A stretch of 39,239 bases of DNA from Oligoflexia bacterium. GTDB taxonomy: Bacteria > Bdellovibrionota > Bacteriovoracia > Bacteriovoracales > Bacteriovoracaceae. Every line of letters starts with the position of its first letter. The stretch's first letter is position 1. The DNA is taken from assembly GCA_015231325.1 (NCBI GenBank), contig JADGBS010000012.1, positions 1 through 39,239 of the forward strand, given 5' to 3'. Below the pieces are notes generated by a model. The model was given only the letters and a program-made list of their open reading frames with translations, searched no databases and had not been told where the DNA came from. Positions 33,816 to 39,239 of this stretch are shown in pieces. A program made the position numbers and the translations under genes.

Positions 33816-35180
33816 ATGCAATTAATAGATTTTCATCAATATTCACTGCGAGATATTGATTTTATTCCAGGTTACACTGGCATCATTTTTGATCTCTTTT
33901 TCAGAGGAGGCAGGCCACTGCCCTTATTTATTAATTCTTTGCTTATATATTTTTTTCACTTACAAATCCATCAGATCAAAATATTCTATGCAGTAATAAA
34001 TGTGTTGTTTTCAATTGTTTTACTAAAAAATATTTCAAAAAAGTTGAGAGTAACCACAGCTAGATATCTTTTTACTCTGTTGCTTTTATTTAGCAATCCC
34101 ATGTATCAAAGTATTTTTGATAATTGTGGTACCTATTCACTTTTTATGATCTTACTACTATTCTATTGCGATTGCGTGATGGATATTTTTAATAATAAAA
34201 TTCATTACTCCAAAATTATTAGTGCTTGGATCTTAATGTGTTTTACCAGTGATTTGTCAATAATCGTAATCGGTATATCATATTTGCTTATCTATAAATA
34301 TGCATATAACATATGCAAAGAAAAGGCGCAAAAGTTACTTCCTTTGTTTTGTATTTTAATTACATACCTTGCCGTTGCTCATGTAAAGTTTCATTTCGAG
34401 ACAATGTATGATATGCAGAACTTATCATTTTTCTCGTTTTATGATGAAGAAAAATTTAAAATACAATATTTTTACAAAATGATAACGGTTCTTTTGCAGT
34501 ACTCACCGAACACTTTCCTCGGGTTTGTAAAGACAGATATATATTGGAGCATTATTGCAAATATCGTTGTTTTTTATATGATTTTTGCTACTAAAAAGAA
34601 CGTAAAAAAAGAATTTTTTTACTATTTCGTGTTATTGTTTGTAGCATTTCTAATTTTTATAGTCTTTATCATCATTGTTTCTTGTTTTTTTAGTATATCT
34701 TTATATCTTTCGTCCCTAATTCCGTTGATCGCGGTAGTGATTGCCCATTACCCTGCTAGGTTAAAATCATTACCTACTTTGTTTATAATAGTTTTTTTTG
34801 TGGTAGTTCCATTGGTGTTTTCTAAAGATTTCAGACCTAAAATTATAGATCACGTTCAATATGTTAAAGCTTTACACGAAAGACAAAAAAATTATCAAAA
34901 ACACTACATTATACCTCCTTTAGGAATTCAAGTTTATTGGAATAATCCTAACTGTCTAGAAAAAATTCCAGCTGATTCACAGATAATATATAACGTAGCA
35001 CAAATAAAAAACAATAACTTTATCATAGATATAATTAAATATAGCGAATATGGCGTGTCTTTTATCGACTATAAAAGATATCAACAAAGGATTATTGGTT
35101 GGCTTAAGGATCATCATTATCTCCTATTAAAGGAAGAAGATTATGGTCATTACACAAGGCTTCATTTTATCCTATTGTGA
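33816..35180 (+). CDS. Polytopic membrane protein, GT-C-like, unknown function
   Basis: A 454-residue protein with about nine to ten hydrophobic segments and a C-terminal soluble tail of about 110 residues. The topology and tail resemble those of the GT39-like protein at 27975, and the start (RDIDFIPGYTGIIFDLFF) could be a first periplasmic loop with acidic residues. But the 'DEG' and 'PYxDF' motifs are missing, so glycosyltransferase activity is only a suggestion. An in-frame stop just before the ATG fixes the start region. It follows radical SAM C by 28 bp and ends 31 bp before the convergent U32-like gene. Confidence 0.68.
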   Translation: MQLIDFHQYSLRDIDFIPGYTGIIFDLFFRGGRPLPLFINSLLIYFFHLQIHQIKIFYAVINVLFSIVLLKNISKKLRVTTARYLFTLLLLFSNPMYQSIFDNCGTYSLFMILLLFYCDCVMDIFNNKIHYSKIISAWILMCFTSDLSIIVIGISYLLIYKYAYNICKEKAQKLLPLFCILITYLAVAHVKFHFETMYDMQNLSFFSFYDEEKFKIQYFYKMITVLLQYSPNTFLGFVKTDIYWSIIANIVVFYMIFATKKNVKKEFFYYFVLLFVAFLIFIVFIIIVSCFFSISLYLSSLIPLIAVVIAHYPARLKSLPTLFIIVFFVVVPLVFSKDFRPKIIDHVQYVKALHERQKNYQKHYIIPPLGIQVYWNNPNCLEKIPADSQIIYNVAQIKNNNFIIDIIKYSEYGVSFIDYKRYQQRIIGWLKDHHYLLLKEEDYGHYTRLHFILL

Positions 35181-35211
35181 TAATCGGCCGTTTTATCTTA
35201 ACTAGTTCAAA

Positions 35212-36459
35212 TTAATGAAAAAGACTATTACTATTGTTTAGATACAAATCTAAAATTTTTTCATATTTATTCATAAGCTGATCTCTTTTTTCACCATCGT
35301 AGCTGCACGCTAATTCAAAATAATTCTGGCAAAGACCACACTTTCTACATAGATTTGAACAATCACGGCGGATCATCTCTTCTATAAATCCATCTAGTTT
35401 TTTATTATCTATATACAGATCAAAATTATCTCCTCGATATTTGGATAACTTATAAACGTTCAACATATTAAATTTAAATGGCCGGCAAAGATATTTCAGC
35501 AGATGAGCTAGGGTGATTTTTTTTGTCTTGCTTGGTTCAGTAAAATGAAATTTTACTATATTTAATAAATTTCCATCATATTGTTCATAGTAATATGCTT
35601 TTAACGTTTCCATTATCAGTGATGAAGGATCATGTCTTTGGATGATTTTAAAATGATTTATACCCAGTCGTTTGTAGATATTAAGATCGTTGGGGCGAAT
35701 CCATTGCCCTCTAATGATGCCGTGTAAATTGTTAAGTCTTTCTGATTTGCAAGCAATGTCACAAAACGAGAGTGGAAATGAAGAGATATGATTGGCCTGC
35801 GAATTATGTCCATTTACATTATAGTGATAATCCCGATGAATACAGTTGGGCGTGCATGCCTGATTGACTAATAACTTCACTTTGCAAGTGATCTGTTTGT
35901 TGGCCACATATTGCAAAAAGCGCCAATCCCGGTTTGCGCAGCTATCATCTAAAGTTATAGAATTTACGCCTAGATCTAGCCATGAATTAAAAGTATCAAC
36001 ATTCCTCACCCTGGCGATGGTCGAAACATCAACCTTTAAATTAGAATAATTTTTTTTAATTAAAACCGCCAGATAAGGAATAGTGACGGTAACCGTATCA
36101 ACGTCCTGTTCTGATAAAAAGTCTAAAAATTTCCTAATTTTTCTATTTCCGCTTTTAGTGTACTCAATATTACCTAAACAAGGTGCATTAAGAAGATAAT
36201 TAAATTCAATTCCGAAACGATGTCCCTTTTTTATCTCCTGACAAAGAACCTGGTGGTTGATTTTGTTCGAAATATGGAAAGCAGAACGGCCACCACCAAT
36301 AATATCTTTAGGCAATTTTCCGTACACCTCATACACATTGAAATTATTTAATTGTGGCAATAGATCTGGGTCAAAATTAGTACCTACAGAAAAGAATGAC
36401 GTTGTAGTTGTCGACACAATTAACGAATGCTCCTTAATAAGTAGTCTTTGATTGACCAT
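35212..36459 (-). CDS. U32-peptidase-like iron-sulfur protein
   Basis: A 415-residue TIM-barrel protein of the U32 'collagenase-like' group: FFSVGTNFDPDLLPQL, VYEVYGKLPKD, a GGGRSAF loop, VDVSTIARVRN, INSITLDD-like LGVNSITLDD and VNQACTPNCIHRDYHYN. Cys202 and Cys206 plus SFCDIAC give four Cys at the position where UbiU/UbiV and RlhA-type members hold an iron-sulfur cluster. A further Cys cluster (CSNLCRKCGLCQ) is near the C terminus. Characterised members carry out oxygen-independent hydroxylation or work in redox biosynthesis rather than proteolysis. The ATG at 36459 overlaps the preceding radical SAM gene by 40 bp; GTG at 36417, after an AAGGAG, is another possible start and lies nearer the first conserved strand. 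It is the last gene of the - strand radical SAM operon. Confidence 0.8.
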   Translation of the reverse strand: MVNQRLLIKEHSLIVSTTTTSFFSVGTNFDPDLLPQLNNFNVYEVYGKLPKDIIGGGRSAFHISNKINHQVLCQEIKKGHRFGIEFNYLLNAPCLGNIEYTKSGNRKIRKFLDFLSEQDVDTVTVTIPYLAVLIKKNYSNLKVDVSTIARVRNVDTFNSWLDLGVNSITLDDSCANRDWRFLQYVANKQITCKVKLLVNQACTPNCIHRDYHYNVNGHNSQANHISSFPLSFCDIACKSERLNNLHGIIRGQWIRPNDLNIYKRLGINHFKIIQRHDPSSLIMETLKAYYYEQYDGNLLNIVKFHFTEPSKTKKITLAHLLKYLCRPFKFNMLNVYKLSKYRGDNFDLYIDNKKLDGFIEEMIRRDCSNLCRKCGLCQNYFELACSYDGEKRDQLMNKYEKILDLYLNNSNSLFH

Positions 36460-37787
36460 AAATTGACTCGGGAAAAAAAAATAAAAAAATATCGTGGACG
36501 AAAATAAAATTTAAAATATGCATATTTATGCAGAAATAATACTCTTTTTCTAGATAACTGTGGATGTGGATATAAGTAATATGGAGCCTGGGTACTAAAC
36601 AAATCCCAATTATTATCGAACTTCAATTTTTGATCTAATTTTTTTATGATCTCAGATCCAGGGAAAGGAACAAAAATTGAAAACGAGCAACTATCAAGTG
36701 GTAGTCGGCACGCAGTATCAATAGATGTCTGGATACTTTTTTCATCGTCGTATGGTAGTCCCAATATAAAGTTGGCCATTACTTTTATGCCAGACTTTTT
36801 TAATTTTTTTATTACTGCTTCAAAATTTGCCACCTTAATGTTTTTTTTCATTTTGTCTAACAATTCTTGCGTACCTGATTCTAACCCTAGTGCTATCGAC
36901 TTACAACCTGCTTCCTTTATTGCTTCAATTATTTCATCATCTAGGCAATCTACTCTGGTATTGCATGTCCAAGATATTTTTGCGGCCAAATTTTCTTTTA
37001 ATAATGTCCTACATAATTTTAAAACATATTGGCGATCAAAAGTGAATGTGTCCGATGAAAACGAAAAGTTTTTTATATTGAATTTTTCAATGATAAATCT
37101 TATTTCGTGCACCACTTGTTCTACTGAACGATATCTGAATACGTTACCAAATAAACGATTACAAAAGGTGCAAGTGAAAGGACATCCTCTAGAAGTGGTG
37201 ACATTAAGTCCCAGCGAAACACCTTCGTGATCTCTTTCGTTTAGATTATACAATTTGTATTTTTTTAAATCAAATAACTCCCAGCTGGGAATTAACGATT
37301 TGGATAGGTCAAAGTATTCTTGCTGTTGGCAACTTACTACCCGTTCCATATCAGGACGAGAAAAGTCTTCAGAGGAAATGATCTTTTTAATCAAAGGAAT
37401 AATGACTAACTCGCCTTCTCCGGCCACTACAAAATCAAAAACGTTAAATTCTTTCAAAGTTTCGGCAGGAGCAATAGTAGCATGAACACCACCAATGATA
37501 CTAATGGAGCAAGGGTTAACCTCTTTGCATATTTTTGCCATTAGTGCTGCGCTTTTAATCTGATAGGTATATGCAGTAAAGGCAACAATCTGCGGTGAGT
37601 ATTCACGTAAAACTTTTTTGAAATCGGTTAGAGAATTATTAATAGTACCATCAAATATCTTTACCTGATAATTATGCTCCAAAAGATGGGATGCAATGAT
37701 TGCCAATCCTAGACTTGGAGTTAAATATTTGGGTCTTAATCTATGGACATTGCAAATAGGATCAACCAACAGTATTCTAAAGTTCAC
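36420..37787 (-). CDS. B12-binding-domain radical SAM protein D
   Basis: A 455-residue protein with a GTG start (37785-37787) eight bases after AGGTAG. B12-binding-type domain: ILLVDPICN, TPSLGLAIIASHLL, IVAFTAYTYQ, IIGGVHATI, DFVVAGEGE. Radical SAM motif TSRGCPFTCTFCNR with Cys202, 206 and 209 (CX3CX2C). Then FSFSSDTFTFD, IALGLESGTQELLDKMKK and MANFILGLPYDDE. It lies 12 bp after protein E and overlaps the U32-like gene by 40 bp, so the three are one operon. The C-terminal helices are aromatic and basic (YFKFYFRPRYFFIFF), suggesting membrane-surface contact and so a lipid-like substrate, by inference. Confidence 0.88.
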   Translation of the reverse strand: MNFRILLVDPICNVHRLRPKYLTPSLGLAIIASHLLEHNYQVKIFDGTINNSLTDFKKVLREYSPQIVAFTAYTYQIKSAALMAKICKEVNPCSISIIGGVHATIAPAETLKEFNVFDFVVAGEGELVIIPLIKKIISSEDFSRPDMERVVSCQQQEYFDLSKSLIPSWELFDLKKYKLYNLNERDHEGVSLGLNVTTSRGCPFTCTFCNRLFGNVFRYRSVEQVVHEIRFIIEKFNIKNFSFSSDTFTFDRQYVLKLCRTLLKENLAAKISWTCNTRVDCLDDEIIEAIKEAGCKSIALGLESGTQELLDKMKKNIKVANFEAVIKKLKKSGIKVMANFILGLPYDDEKSIQTSIDTACRLPLDSCSFSIFVPFPGSEIIKKLDQKLKFDNNWDLFSTQAPYYLYPHPQLSRKRVLFLHKYAYFKFYFRPRYFFIFFSRVNLWSIKDYLLRSIR

Positions 37788-37799
37788 AGAAAAACTACC

Positions 37800-39239
37800 T
37801 TATTTCTTGTACCAATTGGGTGTTATCAGATTGAAAACATCGTTTTTGACATTAGTACTACTAGTATTTTTAAGCAACCTCTCCTTAAAAGTAGTTCCAA
37901 TAACTTTAAAGGTTACGATTATCCACCAAATATACATATTTCTCTTATAAGTTGAACGAGAAAAAAGGCCCCTCAGTAGCCAAATGGGTCCTACCGAATT
38001 TTTATATAGCAAATATACTTCATACTGAAGTTCTTCTCTTGATAAATATTTGGTTTTCATAATGGGCGTATTCCAATCATACCTTTCAAAATTTGTTTCT
38101 TCTAATTTATTATTGGCAACCGCCTCCGAATAAACTTTTGTTCCTGGAACTGGAGTTAAAAAATGAAAAGCGGGAAAATCAGGTCTAACTTTTTTCACGT
38201 ACTTCTTTAAGTCTACGATAGTTTCTCTGCTCTCGTCTTCGTGACCAACAATAAAGGTCGTTTGTAAAAAAACAGTAGGGTATTTTTTTCGAAATAATTT
38301 AACTACTTCTATCCCCGCGTTTTCTTGTAGGAATTTTTTTCCATAATTATGCTGAATAAATTGCGGTAAGTGTTCTAGTCCGATGCATATATGCGATAGT
38401 CCAGCAGAGACCATTTTATTTAAAGTACCACTTTTTTCGTCGCGCAGCAGATAGTCTGCACGCATAAAACCAAACCAGTTGATGCGTATTTTGCGTTTAA
38501 TGATTTCTTCTGAAAATTTTAAATTCCAATTGGAGTCGATATTCCAAGTTGCATCAACAAAAATGAAACAATGCTTATTAAATTCATGTTGAAGATAATT
38601 TATCTCCTCTAATACTTTCTCTATCGATTTTGTTCTCCAGCGAGGACGCACCTCCACTTGTTCCGTATCAAGCTTTTTTCTTTCGGCCATCTGAGTCCAC
38701 CAAACACAGAAGTGACAACTATAAACACAACCACGACTATGTTCGATTGTAATTCCACCAGGAGAAAAAAGATATTTCGACTGTCCATATCTGTCCATTG
38801 GCATCAAATCATATGCGGGCATCGGTAAAGTATCTAAATCTTCGATAAGTGATCTTGGATTTGTAAAAGTTACTTTTTCGCCTTGCAAATATGCTAATCC
38901 ATCTATATTTGAAAAGTCGCCTTGATCCATTTTTAGATCTTTTTTCGTATCTCTTTTCTTTAACGTCGGTAATAACTCTCCTAAAGTTATCTCTCCTTCG
39001 CCAATGACTATGAAATCAATTGGGTGTTTTTGCAGTAAAATTGTTTGGGCCATATTTGCAAAGTGTCCTCCGCCTGCAATTATATATGCTTCCGGACATA
39101 ATGAATGCACCAATGATATCAATTTTAAAGTCTCATTAATGTAAAGCGCATGAGATTCACTAACACACACAACTTGCGGATTTTCATCAATTATGCGTTG
39201 GCGTAAACTTGTCCATCCAATCTTTTCCGCCATGCAATC
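37800..39239 (-). CDS. B12-binding-domain radical SAM protein E (5' end outside the window)
   Basis: The frame is open to the right edge. An ATG at 39233 exists, but the protein from there lacks the first strand and 'PxGL' helix of the B12 domain, so the gene most likely continues upstream. Seen: VVCVSESHA, IIAGGGHFAN, DFIVIGEGE, then HSRGCVYSCHFCVWW with Cys169, 173 and 176 (CX3CX2C) counted from 39233. Then FIFVDATWNID, ICIGLEHLPQ and TTFIVGHEDES. The post-core region (TPVPGTKVY) and a hydrophobic C-terminal segment recall BchE-type (Mg-protoporphyrin cyclase-like) members, but no photosynthesis genes are near. It is the first visible gene of the - strand operon E-D-U32. Confidence 0.85.
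   Translation of the reverse strand, partial: DCMAEKIGWTSLRQRIIDENPQVVCVSESHALYINETLKLISLVHSLCPEAYIIAGGGHFANMAQTILLQKHPIDFIVIGEGEITLGELLPTLKKRDTKKDLKMDQGDFSNIDGLAYLQGEKVTFTNPRSLIEDLDTLPMPAYDLMPMDRYGQSKYLFSPGGITIEHSRGCVYSCHFCVWWTQMAERKKLDTEQVEVRPRWRTKSIEKVLEEINYLQHEFNKHCFIFVDATWNIDSNWNLKFSEEIIKRKIRINWFGFMRADYLLRDEKSGTLNKMVSAGLSHICIGLEHLPQFIQHNYGKKFLQENAGIEVVKLFRKKYPTVFLQTTFIVGHEDESRETIVDLKKYVKKVRPDFPAFHFLTPVPGTKVYSEAVANNKLEETNFERYDWNTPIMKTKYLSREELQYEVYLLYKNSVGPIWLLRGLFSRSTYKRNMYIWWIIVTFKVIGTTFKERLLKNTSSTNVKNDVFNLITPNWYKK

Noticed and set aside
29445..39239. A RiPP cluster with a small precursor peptide
   Set aside because: The gaps between the radical SAM genes are short and contain no small ORF with a ribosome binding site and a leader-core pattern; a precursor could still lie outside the window.

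Overview
The window looks like a chromosomal segment of a Gram-negative bacterium: Sec signal peptides, type IV-pilin-like prepilins, an MCP-type chemoreceptor and good Shine-Dalgarno (SD) sites in the left half. I cannot name the organism. The mix of pilin-like proteins, secreted hydrolases and many exported proteins of unknown family would fit the Bdellovibrionota/Oligoflexia or another deltaproteobacterial-type lineage, but this is a guess. No rRNA, tRNA, CRISPR array, transposase or phage gene was recognised.

Left half (1-23.7 kb, moderate GC). A two-gene + strand unit (14-3218) encodes an unrecognised protein and a degenerate homologue of the complex I / group 4 hydrogenase large subunit (NuoD family) interrupted by Gly-Ser, Gly-Asn-Lys and Asp/Ser/Leu repeats. 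Converging on it is a four-gene - strand operon (9367-3178): LuxE acyl-protein synthetase, a fusion of LuxC acyl-CoA reductase with a PaaK-like adenylate-forming domain, an exported protein, and an MTA/SAH-nucleosidase-like hydrolase. No luciferase is present, so this looks like a fatty acid activation/reduction module. A divergently transcribed Cys-phosphatase gene is broken by a frameshift at a T6 tract. Next come a secreted GH81 endo-1,3-beta-glucanase with a 15-bp tandem repeat in its leader, a nitronate monooxygenase, an inositol-dehydrogenase-like oxidoreductase with two altered catalytic residues, a small unknown protein, a secreted papain-type protease, a chemoreceptor, an exported small protein, an acyl carrier protein with a long acidic tail, and two unknown proteins. 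In-frame 6-, 9-, 12- and 15-bp tandem repeats recur in at least seven of these genes.

Middle (24.0-28.0 kb). Three consecutive genes encode prepilin-like proteins that share a three-cysteine motif. The third has no standard start codon at the right place. A small two-membrane-segment protein follows.

Right part (28.0-39.2 kb, visibly AT-rich, no tandem repeats). This is a dense island of five B12-binding radical SAM proteins, a U32-peptidase-like iron-sulfur protein and two GT-C-like membrane proteins, arranged as convergent and divergent operons. The last radical SAM gene runs off the window. It looks like a biosynthetic or lipid/glycan-modifying cluster of unknown product, probably acquired separately from the left half, and it is the best candidate for an undescribed system here.
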